DNA from: JADFOB01 sp964651325 | Lineage (GTDB): Bacteria; Planctomycetota; Phycisphaerae; UBA1845 | Assembly (NCBI GenBank): GCA_964651325.1 | Contig: CAZYXP010000101.1 | Coordinates: forward strand, 1 to 12,968 | Reading direction: 5' to 3' | Length of the DNA: 12,968 bases | Shown: positions 1 to 5,770 of the stretch, in pieces | Numbering within the stretch: position 1 is the first letter of the stretch | Layout of the letters: each line of letters begins with the position of its first letter | Notes under the pieces: model-generated | The model's database searches: none | Told to the model about the DNA's origin: nothing | What the model saw: the letters and a program-made list of their open reading frames with translations, nothing else | Program-made: the position numbers and the translations under genes

Positions 1-1401
1 GACGGCATCCCTGACCCTCCGGATGGCACCGATAACTGCACAATGGTGTCCAACCCGGATCAGCTCGACAGCGACGGTGACGGACTCGGCGACGCGTGTG
101 ACAACTGCGACAACGACATGAACACCGGTCAACTAGACAGCGATGGCGACGGCGCGGGCGACGCGTGCGACAACTGTCCGTCTATTGCCAACGAAGCGCA
201 GACCGACACCGACGGCGACGGCCTCGGCGACGAGTGCGACAACTGCTCCGACGATTCAAACGCCGATCAAACCGATGCGGATGGAGACGGTGTGGGTGAT
301 CTTTGCGACAACTGCAGCAGCGACTCCAACCCGAGCCAGGTCGATGCCGATGCTGACGGCGTGGGCGATCTTTGCGACAATTGTCTCAACGATGCAAACG
401 CCGACCAAGCGGACGCTGACGGCGACGGGATCGGCGACGCATGCGATACAGGCGGTGCGGGCGGCGGGGGCACCGAGCCGCCGATTTCGGTGGACGCGGG
501 TCTAGATGCCAACGGATTCTCGTGCGAGCCGGTTACCATTCAGGCTTCCGCGGGCGCGACGACCAACCCGGCGATAACGATCGTGTGGACCGGAGATACA
601 ACTCTCGTTGACGGTTTTGCAGACGCCGGCGACGGCTCGGCCACGTTTACCATGCCCCGCGGCGCGACTGCCGCGAGCTTCACCTTCACGGCCACCGGAA
701 CAGCGACAGGATTCACGACGGGCACGGACAGTGTCACGGTGACGCGTCCGGCGATCTCGCCCATAACCAACGTCGGCCGCACCACGGGAGCCGTTCAGCC
801 GGATGATCCTAACGATGTCTTGTTGCGGATCGAGAGCGGAAACGCGGCGGGTTGGCTTGCAGAATGGACTCCGGCGATGGAGAACACGTTTGCGGTGACG
901 CTTACGCCCGAGGGCACGCTGAATGCCTCCTTCCCGGTGCCGACTTCAGCAGAAATCACCCAATGCACGGACCTCGTCTTCGACGTCACCGTTTGCACGA
1001 TGGATTTCACGACGCCCGATGGTTCACTGGCGGTCGATTCGGTGACGATTCCCATCCAGGTCGCGTCGGTCGATCTGAGCTTTGCGACCACCACGCCAAC
1101 CGCCAACTCCGTGGGCTTAGGCACCGAGTTGAATCTGAGCGGCTTCTCGGGGATCGATTCTGCTTGTACGGGTCTGACGGCGCTTTACAGTGTGACCGGT
1201 GTACCGGCGGGGTCCGTCGTGCCCGCAGGCGTGACGTTTGATTTGGTGCAAGAGGACCCGAACGTGGATCCGGCCGTTCCCGCCACGCTGACGTTCACCG
1301 GCGGGGCCGGCGAGCAAGTGACGATCACGGTGCAGTTGTTCGGACAATCCGGCATGGTGGCGTTGGACTCGCTCGGAGACACGCTGAACATCACGCCGTA
1401 A
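1..1401 (+). CDS. Secreted thrombospondin type 3 repeat protein, C-terminal part (5' end outside window)
   Basis: The frame is open from the first base, so this is the C-terminal 466 residues of a longer protein. An internal ATG at position 43 lies within the repeat region and is unlikely to be the start. Residues of about 5-151 hold six calcium-binding loops of the type DxDGDGxGDxCDNC, spaced exactly 23 residues apart, each with paired Asp and Cys as in thrombospondin type 3 repeats. A Gly-rich linker (TGGAGGGG) follows. The remaining roughly 300 residues are Thr/Val/Ala-rich and look like beta-sandwich modules, the first resembling an Ig/PKD-like domain; I cannot name them. Such proteins are usually exported and need calcium to fold, but the signal peptide would be upstream. 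The C terminus (ending NITP) has no membrane anchor or IPTL-type signal, unlike two other exported proteins here. A strong terminator follows 36 bases after the stop. Confidence 0.85.
   Translation, partial: DGIPDPPDGTDNCTMVSNPDQLDSDGDGLGDACDNCDNDMNTGQLDSDGDGAGDACDNCPSIANEAQTDTDGDGLGDECDNCSDDSNADQTDADGDGVGDLCDNCSSDSNPSQVDADADGVGDLCDNCLNDANADQADADGDGIGDACDTGGAGGGGTEPPISVDAGLDANGFSCEPVTIQASAGATTNPAITIVWTGDTTLVDGFADAGDGSATFTMPRGATAASFTFTATGTATGFTTGTDSVTVTRPAISPITNVGRTTGAVQPDDPNDVLLRIESGNAAGWLAEWTPAMENTFAVTLTPEGTLNASFPVPTSAEITQCTDLVFDVTVCTMDFTTPDGSLAVDSVTIPIQVASVDLSFATTTPTANSVGLGTELNLSGFSGIDSACTGLTALYSVTGVPAGSVVPAGVTFDLVQEDPNVDPAVPATLTFTGGAGEQVTITVQLFGQSGMVALDSLGDTLNITP
67..453 (+). repeat. Six tandem 69-bp units encoding TSP3 calcium loops
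   Basis: Units begin at 67, 136, 205, 274, 343 and 412, an exact 69-base (23-codon) period; the last unit is cut short after GDACD. Each encodes DxDxDGxGDxC and most continue with DNC. The DNA has diverged between copies more than the protein has, so this is an old, selected array and not a recent slippage product. Confidence 0.85.
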
Positions 1402-1419
1402 CAACTCGGCGCGACGCTT

Positions 1420-1470
1420 GCACAAAAGTACTACTGCAAGGCCGCCCTTCGGGGCGGTCTTTTTTTGTGC
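1420..1470 (+). terminator. Intrinsic terminator after the TSP3 protein gene
   Basis: The core is a 10-bp stem, AAGGCCGCCC (1438-1447) with GGGCGGTCTT (1452-1461), closed by a TTCG tetraloop (1448-1451). One pair is G-T. The 3' arm runs into a T tract that ends at 1466. An outer complement, GCACAAAA (1420-1427) with TTTTGTGC (1463-1470), could extend it and gives an A-run on the left, so it may also work on the opposite strand. Confidence 0.88.
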
Positions 1471-1776
1471 GAATTCATCCGAATCACGGGAATTTTCTTT
1501 AGATCACCGAAGTTCTCGGACATAATGGCGCGTACTTGCCAGCACACGGGGGTTGGGATGGTCCGTGACCATGTCGGCGGCGCAGGCCTTTAGACCTTGA
1601 ATGGATCGTCCTTCGTTGCACAGCGAATGGGCTGTAAGGTGGTCGGTGCATTATGCACGACAAAATGGGGCAATGCGGACTTGAGCCACGAACCGACCGG
1701 GCCGCGCCACGACAGCTTGGGGTGTCCATGAACACCGATGTTTTTCTGACAAGATGACTGATTAAGGGGAATCCTA
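1471..1776. other. Intergenic spacer without a supported gene
   Basis: About 300 bases between the terminator and the next start. I see no convincing promoter. Two small things stand out: an interrupted palindrome GTGCA-TTA-TGCAC at 1646-1658, and a 48-codon minus-strand reading (1504-1650) with protein-like composition but no start codon near its beginning. The plus-strand ribosome site AAGGGGA at 1764-1770 belongs to the next gene. Confidence 0.5.
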
Positions 1777-2424
1777 ATGGAGAATCGAAAGCGCACAGCA
1801 GGCTTACTTCACCACTATTTGGTGGCGGGTCTTGTGGGCATGATCGCGCCGGCCGCGTTGGCCGAGTTGCCCACATGCACGATTGATTTCGACGGGGCAT
1901 GCCCGAACGCGGGGGCGGTTTGCGGCGCATCGTTTGGCGGCGGTGGTGGATGTTTGGTCGAGGGGCTCGCCAATTGCTACAGCACAGGTTTGTTCTCGTA
2001 CAAGGTCCAAGCCGCGTCGCCGCTGACAATCACGCTGGACGACGATCTGACGAGTCTGAGGCTGTTTTTCGTCCATCAGGGCGCCGGTGCGTCAGGGACA
2101 ATGAGGTTTTTCGATGCGGCCGTAGGAGGTAATGAAGTCAACGCGCCGGGTCTTGTGACCAACGGGGATTGCCTGCTGTCCATGCCGGACCCGCAGGAGA
2201 TCACGTTTGATGCCCCGGTACGCCGCATCGAGGTAACGGCCGCCAACGGGGCGCTCGAGGCGGCGTGGATAGACACGTTTGAGGTAAATTTCGCGAGCGG
2301 CCTGCCCATCCCGGCCATGAGCGAATGGGGACTTCTCGTGATGCTCGGTGTCACGCTCACGGCGGGGACATTGCTGTTCCGATCCCGGCAGCGGACGGCC
2401 CATGTAGCCTGCCCCGATAACTAA
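1777..2424 (+). CDS. Exported hypothetical protein with IPTL-CTERM-like sorting signal
   Basis: The 215-residue protein is of unknown function. The ATG follows AAGGGGA (1764-1770) with a 6-base spacer. An N-terminal signal peptide is clear: basic residues (ENRKR), a hydrophobic stretch, and a likely cleavage after APAALA near residue 29. The mature part is rich in Gly, Cys and acidic residues and looks all-beta. The motif PIPAMSEWGLL at about 171-181, a hydrophobic helix and a terminal Arg cluster (RSRQR) form the tripartite IPTL-CTERM pattern, in which SEWG is the hallmark. Proteins with such tails are thought to be processed by exosortase-like enzymes and delivered to the cell surface. The last residues (HVACPDN) run into the repeat-rich spacer downstream, and their DNA resembles that repeat. 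No sortase-like enzyme lies nearby. The signal peptide and tail are clear; the biological role is not. Confidence 0.82.
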   Translation: MENRKRTAGLLHHYLVAGLVGMIAPAALAELPTCTIDFDGACPNAGAVCGASFGGGGGCLVEGLANCYSTGLFSYKVQAASPLTITLDDDLTSLRLFFVHQGAGASGTMRFFDAAVGGNEVNAPGLVTNGDCLLSMPDPQEITFDAPVRRIEVTAANGALEAAWIDTFEVNFASGLPIPAMSEWGLLVMLGVTLTAGTLLFRSRQRTAHVACPDN

Positions 2425-2444
2425 AGTAGATCGCCTCCGTTCCG

Positions 2445-2594
2445 AACCGCGCCCGTAAGGAAGCGGCTCTGCGCATGTAGCCTCCGAACCGGTTGGAAGC
2501 AAGCGGCTCTTCCTGCGCCACCGCCGATCTGCGCACGTAGGGAGCCCGCCCCGCCCATGCCACACCCAACCCGCGCCCGTAAGGAAACAGCTCT
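2445..2594. repeat. Cluster of degenerate dispersed repeats
   Basis: The 16-mer CCGCGCCCGTAAGGAA occurs at 2447-2462 and again at 2571-2586, each followed by a related GCGGCTCT/ACAGCTCT octamer. AAGCGGCTCT occurs at 2461-2470 and 2501-2510. TCTGCGCAYGTAG occurs at 2468-2480 and 2528-2540. This is a mosaic of short repeats with no reading frame I trust. Its minus strand reads LPYGRGSE, a peptide familiar from spurious ORFs in repeat-rich environmental genomes. Confidence 0.7.
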
Positions 2595-2622
2595 CTCTGT
2601 GCCCCACCGCCGCTCCCCTCGC

Positions 2623-2628
2623 TATACT
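2623..2628 (+). promoter_or_regulatory. -10 element TATACT, leaderless geometry for the JAMM gene
   Basis: TATACT ends exactly six bases before the ATG at 2635, which places the expected +1 on the A of the start codon. There is no Shine-Dalgarno sequence in between and no good -35. I infer a leaderless transcript. Confidence 0.5.
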
Positions 2629-2634
2629 ATCGCC

Positions 2635-3069
2635 ATGGCGCATCGGATCATCCTAACCCACAAGCACCGCGACCATCTCATCGCCCACGCCCGAGCCAAT
2701 CATCCATGTGAATGCTGCGGCCTGCTGGTCGGCCGGCGAGACGAGGACGCGGTGCATGTTTCGAAAACCATCCAAGCCACCAACATCACCGAAGACGACC
2801 CTGCCGGCGCCTACCAAATCGACTGGGAGACCCTGTTCCAAACCATCCGCACGCTGAGGGACACCGCCGAGTACCTCGTGGGCTTCTACCATTCCCACCC
2901 CACCGGCCCCTCGACGCCCTCCCGCCGCGACTCTCGCGAAGCCTGGATCGGCTACAGCTACGTCATCATCGCCGGGGCCCAAGACCCGGCCCCCACCATC
3001 ACGGCCTGGGAAATGCCATCAACCGGCGCCGACTTTGCTCCTCAACAGATTCTGCTCCTCAAAGAGTAG
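2635..3069 (+). CDS. JAMM/MPN+ (M67 family) zinc metallopeptidase
   Basis: A 144-residue single-domain JAMM protein, the usual size for bacterial Mec-type enzymes. All metal and catalytic positions are present: Glu26 (CECCGLLVG), His86 and His88 (FYHSHPTGP), Ser96 and Asp99 (PSRRD), giving the pattern HxHPx6Sx2D. Family members are zinc isopeptidases that cleave peptide or isopeptide bonds next to ubiquitin-like or sulfur-carrier proteins. Mycobacterial Mec frees cysteine from the carrier CysO. An upstream in-frame ATG at 2557 would add 26 residues encoded by repeat DNA; I reject it because homology begins just after 2635 and a -10 box sits at 2623. A cysteine synthase lies downstream, which fits a Mec-like role, but the carrier gene is not visible. 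Soluble, cytoplasmic. Other substrates are possible. Confidence 0.88.
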   Translation: MAHRIILTHKHRDHLIAHARANHPCECCGLLVGRRDEDAVHVSKTIQATNITEDDPAGAYQIDWETLFQTIRTLRDTAEYLVGFYHSHPTGPSTPSRRDSREAWIGYSYVIIAGAQDPAPTITAWEMPSTGADFAPQQILLLKE

Positions 3070-3114
3070 CAGTCGTGCCACGCCGACGCCGCGAACGCTC
3101 TTCAGGCGGCCTGG

Positions 3115-3338
3115 GTGGCATCGGCAATTCCTGTTTGCCCGTGCAGAACGGGGAGGCGGAGTGGCATGGGCAATTCCTGATTGCCCGTGCAGGNNNNNNN
3201 NNNNNNNNNNNNNNNNNNNNNNNNNNNNNNNNNNNNNNNNNNNNNNNNNNNNNNNNNNNNNNNNNNNNNNNNNNNNNNNNNNNNNNNNNNNNNACGGGGA
3301 GGCGGAGTGGCATGGGCAATTCCTGATTGCCCGTGCAG
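3115..3338. repeat. 46-bp tandem hairpin repeat, REP-like, interrupted by the gap
   Basis: Copies start GTGGCAT at 3115, 3161 and 3307; the first two are exactly 46 bases apart. Copies 2 and 3 fold into an 11-bp stem, GCATGGGCAAT with ATTGCCCGTGC, one G-T pair, loop TCCTG (3164-3190 and 3310-3336). Copy 1 is diverged. The linker GGGGAGGCGGA is seen between copies and immediately right of the gap, so the array probably continues across it. Confidence 0.82.
3194..3293. other. Assembly gap (100 N)
   Basis: Exactly 100 N, the conventional placeholder for a gap of unknown size. Both edges are copies of the same hairpin repeat, so the break was probably caused by the repeat itself and the true length is unknown. 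Confidence 0.97.
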
Positions 3339-3468
3339 GGCAGGGCAAAGACACGGGTAAGCAGTAACTTACCCATGGCACCCAGCGGGTCGGGGCGCGG
3401 TGGGTGGTCCGCGGGCTGGCGCGGATGGTCCGCATCCTGCCTCGCGTGTTCGCAGACTTGCGTGCATT

Positions 3469-3495
3469 GTCCGCCGGCTGGCACCAGCGGCTCTG
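3469..3495. repeat. 27-bp dispersed repeat, copy 1
   Basis: Reads GTCCGCCGGCTGGCACCAGC followed by GGCTCTG. It differs from the copy at 12341-12367 at two positions and also matches the copy at 10326-10352. The core is close to palindromic. It is intergenic in all three cases. Confidence 0.8.
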
Positions 3496-3538
3496 AGTGG
3501 GCGTGCCCATCCGGTCGGAGACCTCACGGATCCGCTTC

Positions 3539-3567
3539 TTGCGGCCCGGCGACCGGCGCGATATGGT
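3539..3567 (+). promoter_or_regulatory. Candidate sigma70-type promoter for cysK
   Basis: TTGCGG (3539-3544), 17-base spacer, TATGGT (3562-3567). The -10 matches consensus at four of six positions and the -35 at three, with ideal spacing. Transcription would start near 3574, leaving a leader of about 50 bases before cysK. Confidence 0.35.
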
Positions 3568-3611
3568 TTCGGCCTTGAATCGTCAGTCGGAAATAGCGAT
3601 CCAAACACGAC

Positions 3612-3616
3612 GGAGG
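3612..3616 (+). promoter_or_regulatory. Ribosome binding site deciding the cysK start
   Basis: GGAGG with a 6-base spacer to the ATG at 3623. It settles the start against in-frame codons further upstream (for example 3497), and against the out-of-frame ATG at 3618. Confidence 0.8.
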
Positions 3617-3622
3617 CATGAC

Positions 3623-4561
3623 ATGGGCCAGTACAACAACATTATCGGGGCAATCGGCAAGACACCCCTCGTGAAAATCAACCGCATCATCAACGCGCCG
3701 GCGGACGTCTACGCCAAGCTCGAATTCTTCAACCCGCTATCCAGCGTGAAAGATCGCATCGGGCTTTCCATGATCGAAGCGGCCCTGCGCGACGGCAAGA
3801 TCGGCCCCGATACCACGGTCATCGAGCCGACCTCCGGCAACACGGGCATCGGCCTGGCCTTCGTCTGCGCCGCCAAGGGCATCAAGCTGCATCTGACCAT
3901 GCCCGAGAGCATGTCTATGGAGCGTCGGGCAATCCTGAAATCGCTCGGCTCGGACTTGACCCTGACCCCCGCGGCCGAGGGCATGAAGGGCGCCGTGGCG
4001 GCCGCGGAGAAGCTCGCCCAAACCGTGCCCAACGCATTCATCCCGCAGCAGTTCGACAACCCGGCCAATCCGGAGGTCCACCGCCAGACCACCGCCCAGG
4101 AAATCTGGAGCGAAACCGACGGCAAGGCGGACATCCTGGTGTCCGGCGTCGGCACGGGCGGCACCATTACCGGCGTGGGCGAAGTGCTCAAGTCCAAAAA
4201 GCCCAGCTTCAAGTGTTACGCCATCGAGCCTGAGACCTCCCCGGTCATCAAGCAGACGCTCGCCGGCGACGACCTCAAGCCCGGTAAGCACATGATCCAA
4301 GGCATCGGCGCCGGGTTCATCCCCGGTGTGCTCAACCTCGACGTCATCGACGACGTAGTCCTGGCCACAAACGAGGACGCCTTCACCTGGGCCCGAAAAG
4401 CCGCTGCGTATGAGGGCATTCTCTGCGGGATCTCTTCCGGGGCCGCCCTCTGGGCCGCCAACAAGGTCGCCAACATGCCCGAAAACAAGGGCAAGGTTAT
4501 TGTGACCGTGCTGGCCAGTGCAGGAGAGCGTTACCTCTCGACACCACTTTTTTCCGAGTAG
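3623..4561 (+). CDS. cysK: Cysteine synthase (O-acetylserine sulfhydrylase), CysK type
   Basis: A 312-residue PLP enzyme that makes L-cysteine from O-acetylserine and sulfide, the last step of cysteine synthesis, in the cytoplasm. Hallmarks in order: Lys43 in PLSSVKDR, which forms the Schiff base with PLP; SGNTG at 71-75, the substrate and cofactor loop; GVGTGGT at 175-181, the phosphate-binding loop; QGIGAGFIP at about 226-234; GISSGA at 269-274; and the C-terminal GERYLST. Length and motifs match full-length CysK, with no frameshift. QGIGAGFIP and the C terminus favour CysK over the CysO-dependent CysM of mycobacteria, so the neighbouring JAMM peptidase does not by itself prove a carrier-linked route. 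The start is fixed by GGAGG at 3612. Next gene downstream starts about 160 bases away, across a repeat. Confidence 0.95.
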   Translation: MGQYNNIIGAIGKTPLVKINRIINAPADVYAKLEFFNPLSSVKDRIGLSMIEAALRDGKIGPDTTVIEPTSGNTGIGLAFVCAAKGIKLHLTMPESMSMERRAILKSLGSDLTLTPAAEGMKGAVAAAEKLAQTVPNAFIPQQFDNPANPEVHRQTTAQEIWSETDGKADILVSGVGTGGTITGVGEVLKSKKPSFKCYAIEPETSPVIKQTLAGDDLKPGKHMIQGIGAGFIPGVLNLDVIDDVVLATNEDAFTWARKAAAYEGILCGISSGAALWAANKVANMPENKGKVIVTVLASAGERYLSTPLFSE

Positions 4562-4596
4562 CCTGCTCCGAAAAACCGATACACCAAAGGATGTCG

Positions 4597-4685
4597 AACA
4601 GCGGCCCCCCGCTGTTGCGGCACAGCGGGCCACCGCTGTGCGCTCCGACGAACCCGCGGCTCAGCCGAGGGCGGCTGGGCTACAT
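4597..4685. repeat. REP-like palindrome pair upstream of the phosphoesterase gene
   Basis: Two perfect 8-bp-stem palindromes sit side by side: AACAGCGG-CCCC-CCGCTGTT (4597-4616) and CACAGCGG-GCCA-CCGCTGTG (4621-4640). They are followed by a CGGCT-C-AGCCG palindrome and an end, GGCGGCTGGGCTAC. The part from 4621 on is closely related, at both ends, to the element at 5384-5450 inside the next gene. Confidence 0.82.
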
Positions 4686-4722
4686 GGACCTGGCGGCCAT
4701 CACGAAGGGGCTACATCGGAAC

Positions 4723-5745
4723 ATGAAACGTAAGGCATTGGTCCAGCTTCATCGCACCATAGTCCCCATCCGTGCATTGCCCGCGGCGCTAGCCGGTATG
4801 CGCATCCTCCATCTCAGCGACCTGCATTTGAGCGCCTGGACCAAGGTGGCCGAAGAAACGCGCCGGATGCTTTGCGTGATCGATTACGATCTATTGCTGG
4901 TCACCGGCGACTTCTCGCACCATCCGCCCCACTGGGAGAAAACGCTCGGCCTGATGGCGAAGTTCTTCGACCCGATCGCGTCTGGGCCGCCTATTTACGC
5001 CGTGCTCGGCAACCATGATTTGCCGGAGGTCGCCGAGCACCACCACGCGCCGATACGATTCCTTCGCAACGAATCCACGATCGTCCGATTCAATGGAGCG
5101 CAAATCAGGCTTGCCGGCGTCGAGCAAACGTACGGCCTGCTACCCGCCTCGGATCAAGCACGCCGCGACCTTCAAGACGCGCTCGCCAACCCTATGCCAG
5201 CAACCTCGGCCGACGCCACCGCCGCCACCTGCGACCAGACCAGCCCCTCAAATCGCTACCCGCCAACCATCCTGCTCGCCCACTTTCCATCGACGGCCTA
5301 CACGCTGCCCGCGGCCGTACCGCCGCCGTTTGAAACCGTAGCGCCGCGGCTCGACGATATACCACAGCAGCCCAACGATGTAGCACAGCGGCCCTCCGCT
5401 GTGTCTTCCGGCTTGCCTCGAATTCCCGGGCGGGGGCGGCCAGGCTACGTCGCCGATCTCATTCTGTCCGGTCATACGCACGGCGGCCAGATCCGCGTTC
5501 CGGGCTTGGGGTGCCTTTGGGCCAACGACGCGATTCCGCTAGGGTTTGCCCGGGGACTTCATCGCGTGGGGGACATCCTGCTTCACACCAGTGCTGGCAT
5601 CGGGGTCTCCGGGCCGCTCAGGCTCCGCCTCCATTGCCCGCCGGAGCTGACGCTGCTGTCTCTTCAGCCGCAATGCTTTGTCGCTCCCACCGCGGCGGAC
5701 CACGAGAATGCTCATCGGCCTCCGGGTGATCTGATCCGAGTTTGA
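4723..5745 (+). CDS. Calcineurin-like metallophosphoesterase (YkuE/YaeI-like)
   Basis: A two-metal phosphoesterase with all family motifs: Asp33 and His35 (LSDLHL), Gly62-Asp63 (VTGDFSH), Gly96-Asn97-His98-Asp99 (VLGNHD), His187 (LLAHFP) and Gly250-His251-Thr252-His253 (SGHTHGGQ). GHTHGGQ and the LGCLW...GFARGLH tail resemble the YkuE/YaeI branch. No N-terminal membrane helix is seen in this start choice. I chose 4723 (340 residues) because upstream ATGs at 4591 and 4684 fall in or at the edge of palindromic repeat DNA; AAGGGG at 4705-4710 is a possible but distant ribosome site, and 4684 is the main alternative. Between His187 and GHTH, where relatives have a short connection, there are about 60 residues, partly encoded by a REP-like element (residues 218-244). 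A second low-complexity linker lies at about 155-180. Substrate unknown. Confidence 0.88.
   Translation: MKRKALVQLHRTIVPIRALPAALAGMRILHLSDLHLSAWTKVAEETRRMLCVIDYDLLLVTGDFSHHPPHWEKTLGLMAKFFDPIASGPPIYAVLGNHDLPEVAEHHHAPIRFLRNESTIVRFNGAQIRLAGVEQTYGLLPASDQARRDLQDALANPMPATSADATAATCDQTSPSNRYPPTILLAHFPSTAYTLPAAVPPPFETVAPRLDDIPQQPNDVAQRPSAVSSGLPRIPGRGRPGYVADLILSGHTHGGQIRVPGLGCLWANDAIPLGFARGLHRVGDILLHTSAGIGVSGPLRLRLHCPPELTLLSLQPQCFVAPTAADHENAHRPPGDLIRV
5376..5452. repeat. REP-like element inside the phosphoesterase reading frame
   Basis: The element begins CGATGTAGC and ends GCTACGTCG, near-perfect 9-bp terminal inverted repeats (one mismatch). Inside is CACAGCGG-CCCT-CCGCTGTG (5384-5403), the same palindrome as at 4621-4640, and GGGCGGCCAGGCTAC at the far end. 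A degenerate extra half (CGATATACCACAGCAGCCC, 5355-5373) lies just upstream. It is translated in frame without a stop. Confidence 0.8.
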
Positions 5746-5770
5746 CCGGACACTTGAAGGTCCGTATACT
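5742..5770 (+). promoter_or_regulatory. Well-formed sigma70-type promoter overlapping the phosphoesterase stop
   Basis: TTGACC (5742-5747, five of six), 17-base spacer, TATACT (5765-5770, five of six). The -35 contains the TGA stop of the preceding gene. Expected +1 near 5777. The next supported gene starts at 6262, so the transcript would carry a leader of about 485 bases or encode something unrecognised. Confidence 0.6.

Larger units (their letters stand above)
3070..3622. other. Intergenic region with repeats, assembly gap and cysK upstream sequence
   Basis: No gene can be supported in the known bases. It holds three copies of a 46-bp hairpin repeat around the assembly gap, one copy of a 27-bp dispersed repeat (3469-3495), a candidate promoter and the cysK ribosome site. 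A small gene, such as a roughly 90-codon sulfur carrier, could be hidden in the gap if its real length exceeds 100 bases. Confidence 0.6.

Noticed and set aside
143..505. Second plus-strand frame over the TSP3 repeats
   Set aside because: It is a shifted reading of the calcium-loop array; its Thr/Ala repeats simply mirror the 69-bp DNA period.
2557..2634. 26-residue N-terminal extension of the JAMM protein
   Set aside because: It is encoded by repeat DNA, carries no family sequence, and a -10 box sits six bases before the internal ATG at 2635.
3115..3338. CRISPR array
   Set aside because: The unit is a continuous 46-bp tandem repeat with no unique spacers, and no cas gene is present.
4591..4722. 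Longer N terminus of the phosphoesterase from ATG 4591 or 4684
   Set aside because: Most of the extra codons fall in two palindromic repeats. The 4684 start cannot be fully excluded.
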